The translations under genes were made by a program, and so were the position numbers. A stretch of DNA of 64,000 nucleotides from NCBI GenBank assembly GCA_945875335.1, contig CAMCKD010000001.1, forward strand, positions 124,001 through 188,000. Direction: 5' to 3'. Positions 6,999 to 17,598 of the stretch are shown here, in pieces; positions within the stretch are counted from its first letter, which is position 1, and each line of letters opens with the position of its first letter. The DNA is from an uncultured Clostridia bacterium (lineage in GTDB: Bacteria > Bacillota > Clostridia > Oscillospirales > Oscillospiraceae). Below the pieces are notes generated by a model. It ran no database searches. It saw nothing but the letters and a program-made list of their open reading frames with translations, and was not told where the DNA came from.

Positions 6999-9398
6999 TT
7001 ACTGCTGCAGCCCAGGACGATGGAGCTTCGCCGCATCCTCCGGGATGGCTCCCAGCACCGTGGGGGGAACCTCCGCCTGACGGTTCAGGGCAGCATCCAA
7101 AACGGTATCCACCGTGCGGGCGGGAATGAAGTTCAGTTGATGCCGGACGGTCTGGTCGATTTCCTCCAAATCCCGCTCGTTGTCTGCAGGGATAATCACC
7201 GTGCGGATGCCGTGACGCAGGGCGGCCATGGTTTTCTCCTTCAAGCCGCCAATGCGGAGCACCCGGCCCCGGAGGGTTACCTCACCGGTCATGGCCACAT
7301 CCCGGCGCACGGAAGCCCCGGTCAGAGCGGAGACGATGGCGGTGGTCACTGTCACGCCGGCAGAGGGCCCATCCTTGGGCACGGCTCCCTCCGGGAAGTG
7401 AACATGGATATCCTTGGTCTTGTAAAAATCGGCAGCAATGCCCAGCTTGGAGGCATTGGCACGGATGTAACTCATGGCAGCGTGGGCAGATTCCTTCATT
7501 ACATCTCCCAGGTTGCCGGTGAGCTCCAGCTTGCCGGAGCCCTCCATCACGTTGACCTCCACTTCCAGGGTCTCACCGCCCACGCTGGTCCAGGCCAGGC
7601 CAGTAACCAGGCCCACCTGATCGGAACCGGGAAGCCGCTCGGGCAGGTATTTCCGAACTCCCAGGAAGGTCTCAACATTGCCGCTGTTGACGGTAATCTT
7701 CTTCGGCTCCTCCTGGCTCAGAATCTGCATATCGGTTTTGCGGCAGATATCCCCAATGGCCCGCTCCAGATTCCGCACGCCGGATTCCCGGGTATAGCAC
7801 TCGATGATCTCCCGGATGGCATCGTCGGTGATGCGCAGCTGGGATTTTTTCAGGCCATGCTTGGATAGCTGCTTTGGAATCAGGTGATTCTTAGCAATCA
7901 TCAGCTTCTCCTCATCGGTATAGGAGCTGAGCTCGATGACCTCCATACGGTCAAGCAGAGGACGGGGTACGGTATCCAGGGTGTTGGCAGTGGTGATGAA
8001 CATGACGTTGGACAGGTCGAAGGGAATCTCCAAATAGTGATCCCGGTAGGAATGATTCTGCTCGGAATCCAGAACCTCCAATAGGGCCGCGCTGGGGTCA
8101 CCACGATAGTCAGAACCCATCTTATCGATTTCATCCAACAGCAGCACGGGGTTGGAGGTGCCCGCCTGGGCAATGGCCGCCATGATCCGGCCGGGCATGG
8201 CACCCACATAGGTCTTCCGATGACCCCGAATGTCCGCCTCGTCGTGGACGCCGCCCAGGGAAATGCGAACCATCTTTCGATTCAGACTCTTGGCAATGGA
8301 ATAGGAGATGGAGGTCTTGCCCACACCGGGAGGGCCCACCAGGCAGAGAATCTGGGGCGGCATATGGGGTGCCAGCTGCCGAACGGCAATGGTCTCCAAA
8401 ATCCGTTCCTTCACCTTTTCCAGGCCGAAGTGGTCATGCTCCAAAATCTTGGAGGCTGCCTGGACATCCAGACGCTCCTTGGAAGACTTGTTCCAGGGCA
8501 AATCCAGCACAGTATCCAAATAGCCCCGGAGCACGGAAGCCTCCGAAGAGCCAAAGGGCTGCTTTCTCAGCTTCTGCAAATCCTTCAAAAGCTTTTTTTC
8601 GTATTCTTCCTTCAGGTGGAGGCCCTTGATTTTGGCCATGTCCTCGTCAAAGTCCTCGTCCTCCTCCCCTTCTCCCAGCTCATCACGGATGACCCGCATC
8701 TGTTCCCGGAGATAGTAGTCCCGCTGATTCTGGTCGATGGCGGAGCGGGTCTTATCCTGAATCTCGGACTCCAACTGGAGCACTTCAATTTCCCGGGTCA
8801 GGTAAGTAATGGTCAATTCCAGCCGTCTGGTGGGATTGAGCTGGAGCAGGAGCTTGGTCTTCTCTTCAAAATCCAGGCCGGAATTCTGGGCAATGGAATC
8901 TGCCACAAAGCCGTTCTGGTTGCTGGCCAGCATCCGAAGCTGCACCATCTGGGCAGGATGCTCACTGAGCTCCACATAAGTATTATAAAGCGCACAGGCC
9001 TCCCGACGCAGGGCTTTTCCTCTGGGGGAATCGGTCTCCTCCGGGCAGGGAATGGACTCCACAATGGCGCACAGATAGGGCTCTGTCTGCCGCATTTCCA
9101 CAATTCTGGCCCGGGTCACGCCGGTGACCAGCACCCGCAGATTTTCCTCCGGGGCGTTCAGGAGCTGCTTTACCCGAACCACCGTGCCCACGGCATACAG
9201 GTCCGCCAGCTTTGGATCGTCCACCAGTAAATCCTTCTGGGGAACCAGGAACAGCAGCTGATCCTTTTTCATTGCGGCCTCCAGAGCCAGGGCCGACTTG
9301 GTTCTGCCCACGTCAAAGTGGACGGTCTGCTCTGGAAAAACGGCCAGTCCGCGCAGGGCAAGCACAGGCATCATACCTGCATAGCTAATTTCAGACAA
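6999..9398 (-). CDS. lon: ATP-dependent protease Lon
   Basis: 799-residue LonA: N-terminal substrate-recognition domain (from [14 protein letters not shown]), a coiled-coil middle ([20 protein letters not shown]), an AAA+ module with Walker [10 protein letters not shown] and Walker B LLDEIDKM, and a C-terminal Ser-Lys peptidase with the catalytic Ser in PKDGPSAG. Degrades misfolded and regulatory proteins in the cytoplasm. I prefer a TTG start at 9398 because AAGGAGGG lies 8 nt upstream; an in-frame ATG at 9443 would place the ribosome site inside the gene. Follows clpX by 61 nt in the quality-control cluster. Confidence 0.96.
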   Translation of the reverse strand: MSEISYAGMMPVLALRGLAVFPEQTVHFDVGRTKSALALEAAMKKDQLLFLVPQKDLLVDDPKLADLYAVGTVVRVKQLLNAPEENLRVLVTGVTRARIVEMRQTEPYLCAIVESIPCPEETDSPRGKALRREACALYNTYVELSEHPAQMVQLRMLASNQNGFVADSIAQNSGLDFEEKTKLLLQLNPTRRLELTITYLTREIEVLQLESEIQDKTRSAIDQNQRDYYLREQMRVIRDELGEGEEDEDFDEDMAKIKGLHLKEEYEKKLLKDLQKLRKQPFGSSEASVLRGYLDTVLDLPWNKSSKERLDVQAASKILEHDHFGLEKVKERILETIAVRQLAPHMPPQILCLVGPPGVGKTSISYSIAKSLNRKMVRISLGGVHDEADIRGHRKTYVGAMPGRIMAAIAQAGTSNPVLLLDEIDKMGSDYRGDPSAALLEVLDSEQNHSYRDHYLEIPFDLSNVMFITTANTLDTVPRPLLDRMEVIELSSYTDEEKLMIAKNHLIPKQLSKHGLKKSQLRITDDAIREIIECYTRESGVRNLERAIGDICRKTDMQILSQEEPKKITVNSGNVETFLGVRKYLPERLPGSDQVGLVTGLAWTSVGGETLEVEVNVMEGSGKLELTGNLGDVMKESAHAAMSYIRANASKLGIAADFYKTKDIHVHFPEGAVPKDGPSAGVTVTTAIVSALTGASVRRDVAMTGEVTLRGRVLRIGGLKEKTMAALRHGIRTVIIPADNERDLEEIDQTVRHQLNFIPARTVDTVLDAALNRQAEVPPTVLGAIPEDAAKLHRPGLQQ

Positions 9399-9459
9399 GG
9401 GAGAATCCCTCCTTACTGGGTAATGGAAGAAGGGGATAGACACCTACCCCCTTCCTATG

Positions 9460-10719
9460 TTATCGTTTGCCAGCCAGCTTTTCTCTGGGATGGCTGGAAT
9501 CCCGCAGGATGGTGGCTTCCGCGCCATCAACGCATTCCGGCGTAATGACCACCTTTTGAATGGTCAAATCCGAAGGAATCTGATACATGATTTTCGTCAT
9601 GATCTTTTCCATGATGGCCCGAAGACCACGAGCACCGATTTCCCGCTCCAAAGCCTTCTGGGCAATTGCCTGCAGGGCCTCATCGGTGATTTCAAGGGTC
9701 ACGCCGTCCATGTCCAGCAAAGCTTGATACTGCTTGGACAGGGCGTTCTTGGGCTCCACCATGATCCGAATCAAATCCTGCTCAGTCAGACTCTGAAGGT
9801 TGGTAATCACAGGCATACGGCCCACAAGCTCCGGGATAATGCCGAATTTCAGAAGATCATGGGGCTCCACCTGAGAGAGGATCTTGCCCACATCCCGCTT
9901 CTTCCGGCTCTCCACGGGGGAATCAAAGCCGATGGCAGAGCGGTCCGTGCGAGACTCGATGATCTTATCCAAGCCGTCAAAGGCACCGCCGCAGATGAAC
10001 AGAATATTGGTGGTGTCCACCTGGATCATTTCCTGCTGGGGGTGCTTCCGGCCGCCCTGGGGAGGAACACCGGCCACGGTGCCCTCCAGAATCTTCAAAA
10101 GGGCCTGCTGTACGCCTTCGCCGGAGACATCCCGGGTGATGGAGGTATTTTCGCTCTTGCGGGCGATTTTGTCCATTTCATCAATGTAGATAATGCCGGT
10201 CTGGGCCCGCTGCACATCGAAGTCAGCGGCCTGCAGCAGACGAAGCAGAATGTTCTCCACATCGTCGCCCACATAGCCAGCCTCCGTCAGAGTGGTGGCA
10301 TCGGCAATGGCAAAGGGAACATTCAGAATCTTGGCCAGGGTCTGAGCAAAGAGGGTCTTGCCGGAACCCGTGGGGCCAATGAGCAGAATGTTGCTCTTTT
10401 GCAGCTCTACATCGGAATTGCCTCCAAAATAGATGCGCTTATAGTGATTGTAAACAGCGACGGACAGGGCAACCTTGGCATCCTCCTGGCCGACGATATA
10501 GTGATCCATGAATGCCTTGATCTCCATGGGAGAGGGCAGCTTTTCCATGGTGGCAGCGCTCCCCTGACCCACATCGATCTCGTCCCGCAGCAGATCGTTG
10601 CAGGCATGCACACAATCGCTGCAGATATACACTCCTGGGCCGGCAATCAGCTTAGAAGCCTGATTCTCCCGCTTCCCGCAGAAGCTGCAGCGAATCTGCT
10701 GTTCCGAATTTCTTGCCAT
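9460..10719 (-). CDS. clpX: ATP-dependent Clp protease ATP-binding subunit ClpX
   Basis: 419-residue AAA+ unfoldase that feeds substrates to ClpP. N-terminal zinc finger with Cys11, Cys14, Cys33 and Cys36 (CSFC...CSDC), Walker A GPTGSGKT, Walker [11 protein letters not shown], the pore region and the C-terminal sensor-2 domain ([15 protein letters not shown]) are all present. Lies 26 nt downstream of clpP and is probably co-transcribed with tig and clpP from the promoter at 12759-12787. Confidence 0.97.
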   Translation of the reverse strand: MARNSEQQIRCSFCGKRENQASKLIAGPGVYICSDCVHACNDLLRDEIDVGQGSAATMEKLPSPMEIKAFMDHYIVGQEDAKVALSVAVYNHYKRIYFGGNSDVELQKSNILLIGPTGSGKTLFAQTLAKILNVPFAIADATTLTEAGYVGDDVENILLRLLQAADFDVQRAQTGIIYIDEMDKIARKSENTSITRDVSGEGVQQALLKILEGTVAGVPPQGGRKHPQQEMIQVDTTNILFICGGAFDGLDKIIESRTDRSAIGFDSPVESRKKRDVGKILSQVEPHDLLKFGIIPELVGRMPVITNLQSLTEQDLIRIMVEPKNALSKQYQALLDMDGVTLEITDEALQAIAQKALEREIGARGLRAIMEKIMTKIMYQIPSDLTIQKVVITPECVDGAEATILRDSSHPREKLAGKR

Positions 10720-10745
10720 GAACCCGTTACCTCATTTCCAAAAAA

Positions 10746-11327
10746 TCAATGATGCTCCAGCACCCGGTCAATGAGTCCAAATGCCTTTGCTTCTTCCGCG
10801 GTCATAAAATTATCCCGCTCACAGGCAGTGGTGACCACCTCAATGCTCTGGCCGCAGTTCTCCGCCATGATCCGATTCATCCGCTCCTTGATGGTCTGGA
10901 AGCGCTTGAGATGGATTGCCATATCCGTGACCTGACCTTGGGTACCGGCAGAGGGCTGATGGATCATGATCTCTGCATTGGGCAGAGCCATTCTCTTTCC
11001 CTTGGTGCCTGCGCTCAGCAGGAAAGCACCCATGGATGCCGCCATGCCCACGGCAATGGTGGCCACATCGCACTTGACATACTGCATGGTGTCATAAATG
11101 GCCATGCCCGCCGTGATGCTGCCGCCGGGGCTGTTGATATAAAGCTGAATGTCCTTGTCGGGATCCTGGGCTTCCAGATACAGAAGCTGGGCAACTACCA
11201 GACTGGCAGTGGTGTCGTTGACTTCCTCCGACAGGAAAATGATGCGGTCGTTCAGCAGGCGGGAGAAAATGTCATAGCTGCGCTCTCCGCGGCTGGTCTG
11301 CTCAACAACATAGGGAACCAAACTCAT
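10746..11327 (-). CDS. clpP: ATP-dependent Clp protease proteolytic subunit ClpP
   Basis: 193-residue serine peptidase forming the ClpP tetradecamer. Catalytic triad Ser98 ([10 protein letters not shown]), His123 (MIHQPSAG) and Asp172 are in place, with the oligomer handle region between. Start at ATG 11327 is preceded by GGAG at 8 nt; a start six codons upstream (ATG 11345) is possible but would overlap the ribosome site. Follows the trigger factor gene by 58 nt. Confidence 0.97.
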   Translation of the reverse strand: MSLVPYVVEQTSRGERSYDIFSRLLNDRIIFLSEEVNDTTASLVVAQLLYLEAQDPDKDIQLYINSPGGSITAGMAIYDTMQYVKCDVATIAVGMAASMGAFLLSAGTKGKRMALPNAEIMIHQPSAGTQGQVTDMAIHLKRFQTIKERMNRIMAENCGQSIEVVTTACERDNFMTAEEAKAFGLIDRVLEHH

Positions 11328-11385
11328 GGTGATGTCTCCTTTCATTGGCATGGGCTTGAAACATTCTAACCATTTGCAGGGGCGC

Positions 11386-12690
11386 TTATTCCTCGGTCTT
11401 CTCCTCTGCCTTGGGAGCCACGGCCACGGCGCTGTCCACAATGATCTGAACAGCCTTGCGGGTCTTCAGGCTCTCGTTCAGCTCCTCAGCGGGCACCATC
11501 TCCTTCACCTTTTCAGGCTCCAGCTCATACTGCTTGGCCAGGGACTCGATCTCGGCGGCAATGTCTTCCTCGGTGACGGTGACATTCTCCACCTCGGCGA
11601 TCTTCTCCAGGGTGACGGAAATCCTGGCCTGCTTCTCAGCGCCGGGACGGAAAGCATTGCGCATGGTGGTCACGTCGCCGCCCATCATCTTGGCGTACTG
11701 CTCCATGGAGTAGCCGCCCATCTGCAGCTGGTAGGCAAAGCGCTCCATCTGCACATCCAGCTCCCGCTCAATCAGAGCATTGGGCAGATCCACAGTGGTG
11801 TTCTCGGCAGCTTTGTCAACGCATGCGTTCTCAAAATTGGTCTGGGCATTCTTCTCGGCCTTTTCCAGTGCCTTGGCACGGATATCAGCCTTCAGAGCGT
11901 CCAGGGTATCGAACTCGGAAACATCCTTGGCAAACTCATCGTCCATCTCGGGCACCACGGTGACGGTGACCTTGTTCACCTTCACATGGAACACCACGGC
12001 CTTGCCAGCCAGCTCCTTGTGATAGTCCTCGGGGAAGGTGATGTCGATGTCCTTTTCCTCGCCAGCGGACATGCCCACGATCTGCTCTTCAAAGCCGGGG
12101 ACAAAGGAGCCGCTGCCCAGCTTCAGGTCGAAATTGTCGCCCTTGCCGCCCTCGAAGGGAACGCCATTGTCGAAGCCCTCGAAGTCAATGTTGGCGGTGT
12201 CGCCCATCTGGGCGGGACGGTCAGCGGTCTCAGTGGAAGCCACGTTCTGAGCCATCCGATCCAGCTCAGCCTGCACCTGGTCATCGGAAACGGTGACCTC
12301 GGCCTTCTCCACTTCCAGGCCCTTGTACTGGCCCAGGGTGACCTCGGGGTAGACCTCAGTGGTCAGGGTCAAAGTGACCACATTGTCGTCGCTGATCTGC
12401 ATATCGGTCAGGTTGGGGCGGCCAACAGCCTTGAAGCCCTCCTGATGGGCAATGGCAAAGTCGTAGATTTCGGGGAAGATTTCTTCCAGGCCATCTTCAT
12501 AGAAAACGTGAGCACCGTACATGCTCTCGATCATCTTCCGGGGAGCCTTGCCCTTGCGGAAGCCGGGAATCATGATGCTCTTGCGGGCCTTCATGTAAGC
12601 CTTGTTGACGCCGGTCTCCATCAGTTCCTTGTCGATCTCCACCACGATGGTGGCATTATTGCCGTTTCTTTCTACGCTATTGATTTTCAT
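11386..12690 (-). CDS. tig: Trigger factor chaperone and prolyl isomerase
   Basis: 434 residues. The ribosome-docking signature GFRKGKAP is at 43-50, followed by the FKBP-type PPIase domain (VTLGQYKG to [12 protein letters not shown]) and an Ala/Glu-rich C-terminal chaperone domain ending in EEKTEE. It binds nascent chains at the L23 exit site. First gene of the tig-clpP-clpX-lon-ysxC cluster; AGGAGG lies upstream of ATG 12690 and a sigma-A promoter is at 12759-12787. Confidence 0.97.
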   Translation of the reverse strand: MKINSVERNGNNATIVVEIDKELMETGVNKAYMKARKSIMIPGFRKGKAPRKMIESMYGAHVFYEDGLEEIFPEIYDFAIAHQEGFKAVGRPNLTDMQISDDNVVTLTLTTEVYPEVTLGQYKGLEVEKAEVTVSDDQVQAELDRMAQNVASTETADRPAQMGDTANIDFEGFDNGVPFEGGKGDNFDLKLGSGSFVPGFEEQIVGMSAGEEKDIDITFPEDYHKELAGKAVVFHVKVNKVTVTVVPEMDDEFAKDVSEFDTLDALKADIRAKALEKAEKNAQTNFENACVDKAAENTTVDLPNALIERELDVQMERFAYQLQMGGYSMEQYAKMMGGDVTTMRNAFRPGAEKQARISVTLEKIAEVENVTVTEEDIAAEIESLAKQYELEPEKVKEMVPAEELNESLKTRKAVQIIVDSAVAVAPKAEEKTEE

Positions 12691-12758
12691 TTGCGTTTTT
12701 CCTCCTATATTAGCCTGCAGAGCAGCGCTTTTCTATACCTTTATGATTCAGCCGATAT

Positions 12759-12787
12759 ATTCTATCAAATAAAATACGGGTTGTCCA
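12759..12787 (-). promoter_or_regulatory. Sigma-A promoter of the tig-clpP-clpX cluster
   Basis: Minus-strand TGGACA, 17-nt spacer, TAGAAT about 70-100 nt upstream of tig. I saw no CIRCE or CtsR-type heptad repeat close to it. Confidence 0.65.
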
Positions 12788-12825
12788 CACATTTCTGAAA
12801 AGTTTTCTGATATTTCACATTATTT

Positions 12826-13515
12826 CTAAGGAAGAATCTTTTGAGGCGTGAAATTTATGAAATCTGCTGCCAGCAGGGCATATTCCACCCCGTCCCACGT
12901 TCCCTCCAACGCCAGGCGGTGGCTGGGGCCGTGGAGATGGCCGTAAAAACAGCGGCGCACCTGATAGCGATTCAGCAGCTCCAAAATCTCCGGGCACTCG
13001 TAGCCCTTGTTCCGGGGCGGGTAGTGAAGGAACACCAGCTTGGGCAGCTCCCCCGCTGCTTTCAAAGATGCTTCCAGGCGAATGAGCTCCCGCTTGAATA
13101 CCTTCTCGTCGTGCTCGGTGCTGCGCTTTTCCTCAAAGTACCAGCCACGGGTGCCGCAGAGGGCGTATCCGCCATATTCATAAAAATTGTTGTTCAGGAT
13201 ATTCATCTGGGAAAAGCCGTTTTCCTGGCAGAATTTTTGAAATTTGGAAACGGTTGACCACCAATAGTCGTGATTGCCCTTGAGGATGATTTTCCTGCCG
13301 GGGATTTGGTTAATCCAGGCAAAATCCGCCTTGGCAGATTCCAAGTCCAACGCCCAGCTCAAATCCCCCATCAAAATCGTGGTGTCCTCCGGGCCGATGA
13401 CGGACATGCCCTGGCGTAGCTTCTCCATATACCCCACCCAGGCACCTCCGAAAACGTCCATGGGTTTGGGTGCGCCGAGACACAAATGCAAATCGCCGAT
13501 GGCGTAAAGCGCCAT
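12826..13515 (-). CDS. Metallophosphoesterase (calcineurin-like)
   Basis: 229 residues with the binuclear-metal phosphoesterase motifs in order: GDLHLCLG, GDLSWALD, GNHDYWW and GHLHGPSH. Substrate is unknown; relatives act on phosphomono- or diesters in the cytoplasm, and no signal peptide is visible. It closes the lepB-rbgA-rnhB-yraN-dipeptidase run, 21 nt after the dipeptidase gene, so it is probably co-transcribed. Confidence 0.9.
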   Translation of the reverse strand: MALYAIGDLHLCLGAPKPMDVFGGAWVGYMEKLRQGMSVIGPEDTTILMGDLSWALDLESAKADFAWINQIPGRKIILKGNHDYWWSTVSKFQKFCQENGFSQMNILNNNFYEYGGYALCGTRGWYFEEKRSTEHDEKVFKRELIRLEASLKAAGELPKLVFLHYPPRNKGYECPEILELLNRYQVRRCFYGHLHGPSHRLALEGTWDGVEYALLAADFINFTPQKILP

Positions 13516-13536
13516 GGGGCACCTCCTTCCAAATGA

Positions 13537-14490
13537 TTACTTTTCTGCGCTGCGCAGTACATTCAAAGCATTGTTCCAGAAAATATCCCGGATGGTTTCC
13601 TCGTTCAAGCCCCGCTCCAAAAGCCGCTGAGCCAAGGCAGGATAGCTCTGGATGCCCTCAAAGCCCTGGGAGAGCTGCTCACAGCCGTCCAGGTCGCCCC
13701 CCAGCGCAATGTGTTTGCCGGAGGGGTCCAACTCCATGAAGTGGAAAATATGGTCACAGACTGTATCCAATGTGGGCTGCCCCCCCAGGAATTCCGCATA
13801 CTGGTTGATGCCCGCCACGCCGCCAGTCTGGCAGATGGCCCGGAACATATCATCGGTGAGATTTCGGCTGTGATTGCACAGAGCACGGCTATTAGAGTGA
13901 GATGCAACGATGGGGGCTTGCGTGCAGTCCATGATGTCCCAGAAGCCCTGATCGCTGATGTGGCTCACGTCCACCAGCATACCCAGCCGCTGGGCCTCTT
14001 TCAGGTATTCCCTTCCCTTGTCCGTCAAGCCGCCGCCGGTGACGTTGGAGCCGGTAAGTACATTGGATTCATTCCAGCCCAGAGTGGTGATGCGGAAGCC
14101 GATTTGATATAAGTTTTCCAAAAGCTCCGGGTCAAAATCGAAGCCCGCCGGGCCCTCGATGGTCAAAATGGCGGACATTTTTCCTTTTTCCCGGTTGGCT
14201 TCAATTTCATCAGCGCTGTAGGCAAAGGAAATCAGGCGTTTGTTCTGATCCACCTCCCGCTGGATGGTGGCAAGCTCCCGCTCAAAAATCACAATGGGAG
14301 AAAGCTTGTTCCACTCCTGCATCATAGGCGTGGTGAAACAGGCAAAGCACTGGCAGTAGGCTTCCAGCTTGGAAGCCCGCTCTAAATCAATATGCAGCTG
14401 GTTCTTTTTTAGGCTTCCCGCCTCGTTGCGGCTTTCCCCCAGCAGGGTCAGAGCAGTGTCGCAGTGCAGGTCGAATACAGGGATATTCAT
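13537..14490 (-). CDS. Membrane-dipeptidase family (M19) peptidase
   Basis: 317-residue zinc dipeptidase of the renal dipeptidase family. FDLHCDTAL (metal-binding His/Asp), the glutamate segment LTIEGPAGF, LVDVSHISDQGFWDI, VASHSNSRALCNHSRNLTD and ALGGDLDG are the family blocks. Likely hydrolyses dipeptides, possibly D-residue-containing ones, in the cytoplasm since no signal peptide is seen. Its ATG overlaps the yraN stop (ATGA), indicating translational coupling. Confidence 0.92.
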   Translation of the reverse strand: MNIPVFDLHCDTALTLLGESRNEAGSLKKNQLHIDLERASKLEAYCQCFACFTTPMMQEWNKLSPIVIFERELATIQREVDQNKRLISFAYSADEIEANREKGKMSAILTIEGPAGFDFDPELLENLYQIGFRITTLGWNESNVLTGSNVTGGGLTDKGREYLKEAQRLGMLVDVSHISDQGFWDIMDCTQAPIVASHSNSRALCNHSRNLTDDMFRAICQTGGVAGINQYAEFLGGQPTLDTVCDHIFHFMELDPSGKHIALGGDLDGCEQLSQGFEGIQSYPALAQRLLERGLNEETIRDIFWNNALNVLRSAEK

Positions 14491-14852
14491 TGAAAGGCAT
14501 CCTCCAAATGGTTGAGCTCCGGGTGGTGGGTTTCCATCCCCTCCGGGGCATATATCTCTATCACATCAAAACGGGGCTGCAAGTCCGTGGGGTGCGTGGC
14601 AAGATACCACTGAGCGGTGTCGCGGATCTTTCTCTGCTTGCGAGCATCCACAAATTCCCGCGCCATGGCAAAATCGGCATTCTTCCGAAGCTTGACTTCC
14701 ACAAAAACCAGATAACGCCGGTTGGAGGCAATCAAATCAATCTCCCCCATCCGGGTGCGGAAATTGGTTGCCAGGATGGAATATCGCTTTTTTCGCAGGT
14801 ATTCCGCCGCCAGTGCCTCTCCCCAGGCCCCCAAAAGATTACTCCTGCCCAT
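14487..14852 (-). CDS. yraN: YraN/UPF0102 family endonuclease-like protein
   Basis: 121 residues. GAWGEALAAEYL, MGEIDLIA and YLVFVEVKLRKN form the D-E-x-K-type nuclease core of the UPF0102 family. Biological role is unproven. Gene order rbgA-rnhB-yraN is widespread in Firmicutes. Its start lies 14 nt inside the 3' end of rnhB and its stop overlaps the dipeptidase ATG by 4 nt. Confidence 0.9.
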   Translation of the reverse strand: MGRSNLLGAWGEALAAEYLRKKRYSILATNFRTRMGEIDLIASNRRYLVFVEVKLRKNADFAMAREFVDARKQRKIRDTAQWYLATHPTDLQPRFDVIEIYAPEGMETHHPELNHLEDAFQ

Positions 14853-15453
14853 AGAATTTTTTCAGGAAGGTCATCCTGTGAATGGGACAGGGGCCGCTTT
14901 TTCCTAGGGCGGCATAGTGGGCTCTGGTGCCATAGCCCTTATGAATTTCAAAACCGTATTCCGGGTACTTTTCGGCCATGGAAATCATCCAGTCATCCCG
15001 CGTCACTTTGGCCAGCACCGAAGCGGCGGCAATGTTGGCGCTGAGGCTGTCCCCCTTCACAACGGTTTTCACATTCAATCCAAAATCCCTCTGCCGGTTG
15101 CCGTCAATCAGCACCAGATCCGGCCGCAGCTTCAGCTGATTCAGCGCCCGCTCCATGGCCAGGAAGGTTGCCTGCAAAATGTTGATTTCGTCAATTTCCT
15201 GTTCCGTCGCAAAGGCGATCCCATAGGCCAAAGCCTGGCCGCAGATCACCGGGAACAGCTCCCGGCGGCGTTTATCGGAGAGCTTTTTACTGTCGTTCAG
15301 GCCGGGAATCTGGATATGGGGCGGCAGAATCACTGCGGCGGCGCACACCGGCCCTGCCAGCGGGCCTCTGCCAGCCTCGTCCACACCGCAGATGGTTTGA
15401 AATCCCGCAGCATAGCCCTCCTCCTCGATTTCCCACATGGTTCGCTCTGTCAT
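14839..15453 (-). CDS. rnhB: Ribonuclease HII
   Basis: 204-residue endonuclease that cleaves the RNA strand of RNA-DNA hybrids and excises single ribonucleotides from DNA. The motif CGVDEAGRGPLAG contains the first Asp-Glu pair; LVLIDGNRQ and VVKGDSLSANIAAASVLAKVTRD carry the later acidic residues, and KGYGTRAHYAAL is the conserved C-terminal block. Its ATG overlaps the rbgA stop by 4 nt. Confidence 0.96.
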   Translation of the reverse strand: MTERTMWEIEEEGYAAGFQTICGVDEAGRGPLAGPVCAAAVILPPHIQIPGLNDSKKLSDKRRRELFPVICGQALAYGIAFATEQEIDEINILQATFLAMERALNQLKLRPDLVLIDGNRQRDFGLNVKTVVKGDSLSANIAAASVLAKVTRDDWMISMAEKYPEYGFEIHKGYGTRAHYAALGKSGPCPIHRMTFLKKFYGQE

Positions 15454-16316
15454 TGTATATCCTCCGGCATCTCCAGCGTGAATTTTCCCAGCTTGCCGCT
15501 GCGGAATTCATCCATCAGCACCTTGGCCATCCGCTCGGTGTGGACTTCCCCGCCCCGAAGCAGAAAGCCCCGCTTCCTGCCCGCCAGCTCCAGCAGCTCA
15601 TAGCCGGGGGTACCAGGCTGAGCCTCCACCTTGTAGCGCTCCTGCAGCACCTGGGGATAGTATTTTTGCAGCAGCTCCATGAGCCGGCAGGCCAGCTCTT
15701 CCAGATCAATGACCCCCTCCTTCACCGCTCCGGTGAAGGCCAGCATCATGCCAACCTGAGGGTCTTCAAATTTTGGCCAGAGAATACCAGGGGTGTCCAG
15801 CAGCTGTAGGCCACTGTCCACCGTGACCCACTGCTTTCCCCGGGTGACACCGGGGCGGTTTTCCGCCTTGGCGCCCTTACGGCCGGAAATCTGGTTGATG
15901 AGGGTGGATTTTCCCACATTGGGAATGCCCACCACCATCACCCGCAGGGGCCGGTTCATGCCTCTGGCAGCGTCCCGTTCCAGCTTTTCGGCACAGGCAG
16001 CTCTGGCGGCAGGGGTAAAATCATGGATTCCCTGACGGCTTTTGCAGTCGGTCGCGATTACCGCCATCCCTTTGCTTCGGAAATACTCCCTCCACTTTTT
16101 GGTTGCGGCAGGGTCAGCCAAATCCATACGGTTCAGCACAATGATTCTCGGCTTGTTGCCGCAGATGGAGTCAATGTCCGGGTTCCGGCTGGACATGGGA
16201 ATTCTGGCATCCACAATCTCGCAGACCGCATCCACCTGCTTGAGATCCGCTTCAATCTGGCGGCGGGTTTTGGTCATGTGGCCGGGATACCACTGAATGT
16301 TCATGTCCTCCGTCAT
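15450..16316 (-). CDS. rbgA: Ribosome biogenesis GTPase RbgA/YlqF
   Basis: 288 residues with circularly permuted GTPase motifs: G4 LNRMDL before G1 VGIPNVGKST, then G3 DTPG (LLDTPGILWPK). The N-terminal WYPGHMTKTRR and C-terminal RNA-binding ANTAR-like helices are typical of RbgA, which promotes late 50S assembly. Overlaps lepB by 4 nt and rnhB by 4 nt, in the conserved lepB-rbgA-rnhB order. Confidence 0.96.
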   Translation of the reverse strand: MTEDMNIQWYPGHMTKTRRQIEADLKQVDAVCEIVDARIPMSSRNPDIDSICGNKPRIIVLNRMDLADPAATKKWREYFRSKGMAVIATDCKSRQGIHDFTPAARAACAEKLERDAARGMNRPLRVMVVGIPNVGKSTLINQISGRKGAKAENRPGVTRGKQWVTVDSGLQLLDTPGILWPKFEDPQVGMMLAFTGAVKEGVIDLEELACRLMELLQKYYPQVLQERYKVEAQPGTPGYELLELAGRKRGFLLRGGEVHTERMAKVLMDEFRSGKLGKFTLEMPEDIQ

Positions 16317-16939
16317 TGCACTGCTCCGATCCGATGGAAGTCTCTTTCCTGGGTGCCTCCCATGCCCGTGCCGGGGAACAGCAGGAAGATGACTTTGCCC
16401 AGCACCTCCCGCTTATCCACCTGGCCGATCTGGGTGGAACGGCTGTCCTTGGAGTTATTTCGGTTGTCGCCCATGATGAAAACATTGCCGGGCTCCACGG
16501 TTTGAGGGAAGGTATTGCCCTCTTTCAGCGTGGTCAGGGTTTTGGTGTAGGGTTCGTCAAGGGGAACGCCGTCCACATACACGATGCCCGCTTCAAAATC
16601 GATGTCCACCTCCTGACCCTCGGTGGCAATGACACGCTTGACGATGGGCTTGCCGTGGTCATAGGCCTGCTTGCTGACCACTACCACATCTCCGGGGGTT
16701 GGCTCCTGATAGAAAAGATTGCTGATGAGCAGCATGTAATCCCCGTTGAGCAGGGTGTTCTCCATGGAGGGGCCGTCCACCACAATGATGCGGAAAAACA
16801 GCATCAGCAGTACCATCACCACCACCAGCATGTACACCATGTCGTGAAGGTACAGGGATATATTCTGCTGCCAGGTATACTTGGGAGCTTCTTTCTTTTC
16901 CTTTGCAGCCGCTTCCTCGGTCTTCTTTTTCTCAAACAT
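16313..16939 (-). CDS. lepB: Signal peptidase I
   Basis: 208-residue membrane serine protease that removes Sec signal peptides. A charged cytoplasmic tail (1-33) precedes one membrane helix (about 34-54). Catalytic Ser58 lies in GPSMENTL and Lys101 in VKRVIATEGQ; GDNRNNSKDSR is the conserved box E. Start at 16939 is preceded by AAAGGA; an upstream ATG at 17008 lies in the promoter region. First gene of the rbgA-rnhB-yraN operon. Confidence 0.95.
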   Translation of the reverse strand: MFEKKKTEEAAAKEKKEAPKYTWQQNISLYLHDMVYMLVVVMVLLMLFFRIIVVDGPSMENTLLNGDYMLLISNLFYQEPTPGDVVVVSKQAYDHGKPIVKRVIATEGQEVDIDFEAGIVYVDGVPLDEPYTKTLTTLKEGNTFPQTVEPGNVFIMGDNRNNSKDSRSTQIGQVDKREVLGKVIFLLFPGTGMGGTQERDFHRIGAVQ

Positions 16940-16976
16940 ACAAAATATCCTTTCCTGTCGTAAAGATACTTTTTTG

Positions 16977-17005
16977 ATTGTATCACATCTTTCAAAAGAT
17001 TTCCA
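16977..17005 (-). promoter_or_regulatory. Possible promoter of the lepB-rbgA operon
   Basis: Minus-strand TGGAAA, 17-nt spacer, TACAAT about 40 nt upstream of lepB. The -35 match is modest. Confidence 0.45.
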
Positions 17006-17029
17006 CAATCAGGGAGAAAAATTTACGAA

Positions 17030-17060
17030 AAATAAAAAGAGAGGGACGAACCCTCTCTCT
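17030..17060 (-). terminator. Rho-independent terminator of rplS
   Basis: AGAGAGGG-TTCGT-CCCTCTCT stem-loop followed by TTTTATTTTT on the minus strand, shortly after the rplS stop. Confidence 0.88.
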
Positions 17061-17075
17061 TTATTCGGTTTGAGA

Positions 17076-17417
17076 TTAGACGTTCTCCTTAATCTTGGCA
17101 GCCTTGCCGAAGCGACCACGCAGGTAGTACAGCTTGGCACGACGAACCTTGCCCTTGCGGACAGTCTCGATCATGGCAACGTTGGGGGAATGCAGGGGGA
17201 AAACCTTCTCGCAGCCCACACCGTAGGAGATACGGCGAACGGTGATGGTCTCGCCGATGCCGCCGTGCTTGCGGGCAATAACGGTACCCTCGAAAACCTG
17301 GATACGCTCACGGGAGCCTTCCTTGATGCGAACGTGCACACGAACGGTGTCGCCCACCCGAGCTTCGGGCAGCTCTTCCTTCATGTACTGGCTGTTCAGA
17401 GCCTTAACAAGATCCAT
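17076..17417 (-). CDS. rplS: 50S ribosomal protein L19 (bL19)
   Basis: 113-residue ribosomal protein at the 30S-50S interface. [26 protein letters not shown] and the tail [33 protein letters not shown] are diagnostic. Start at 17417 is preceded by AAGGAGG; an upstream in-frame ATG at 17477 lies within the structured leader. Monocistronic by its own promoter and terminator. Confidence 0.98.
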   Translation of the reverse strand: MDLVKALNSQYMKEELPEARVGDTVRVHVRIKEGSRERIQVFEGTVIARKHGGIGETITVRRISYGVGCEKVFPLHSPNVAMIETVRKGKVRRAKLYYLRGRFGKAAKIKENV

Positions 17418-17440
17418 TTCTTTGTCCTCCTTAAATATTA

Positions 17441-17478
17441 GGCGTTCATACCCACAAAGTCGTGGCAGAGGACGCACC
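17441..17478 (-). promoter_or_regulatory. L19 leader RNA structure
   Basis: In the rplS 5' UTR an outer GCGT/ACGC pairing encloses the CCAC-GACTTT-GTGG hairpin. This matches the L19 leader of Firmicutes, thought to mediate autoregulation by L19. Confidence 0.7.
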
Positions 17479-17496
17479 TTGATTTCAGACCGATTT

Positions 17497-17525
17497 ATTC
17501 TAACATAGCCATTTCAGAAAATCAA
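17497..17525 (-). promoter_or_regulatory. Sigma-A promoter of rplS
   Basis: TTGATT, 17-nt spacer, TAGAAT on the minus strand just upstream of the L19 leader. Confidence 0.7.
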
Positions 17526-17598
17526 GTGTTTTTTCAATTTTCTTTTTGCTTTTTCGGAGGAAGAAAGAAGATTGGTCAGGTTTTCCCCGGGTAATCGC

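Noticed and set aside
6219..7868. Long plus-strand open frames opposite ysxC and lon (and similar ones opposite clpX, tig and rnhB)
   Set aside because: They are antisense shadows of well-identified genes caused by high GC content, with no ribosome sites and no domains.
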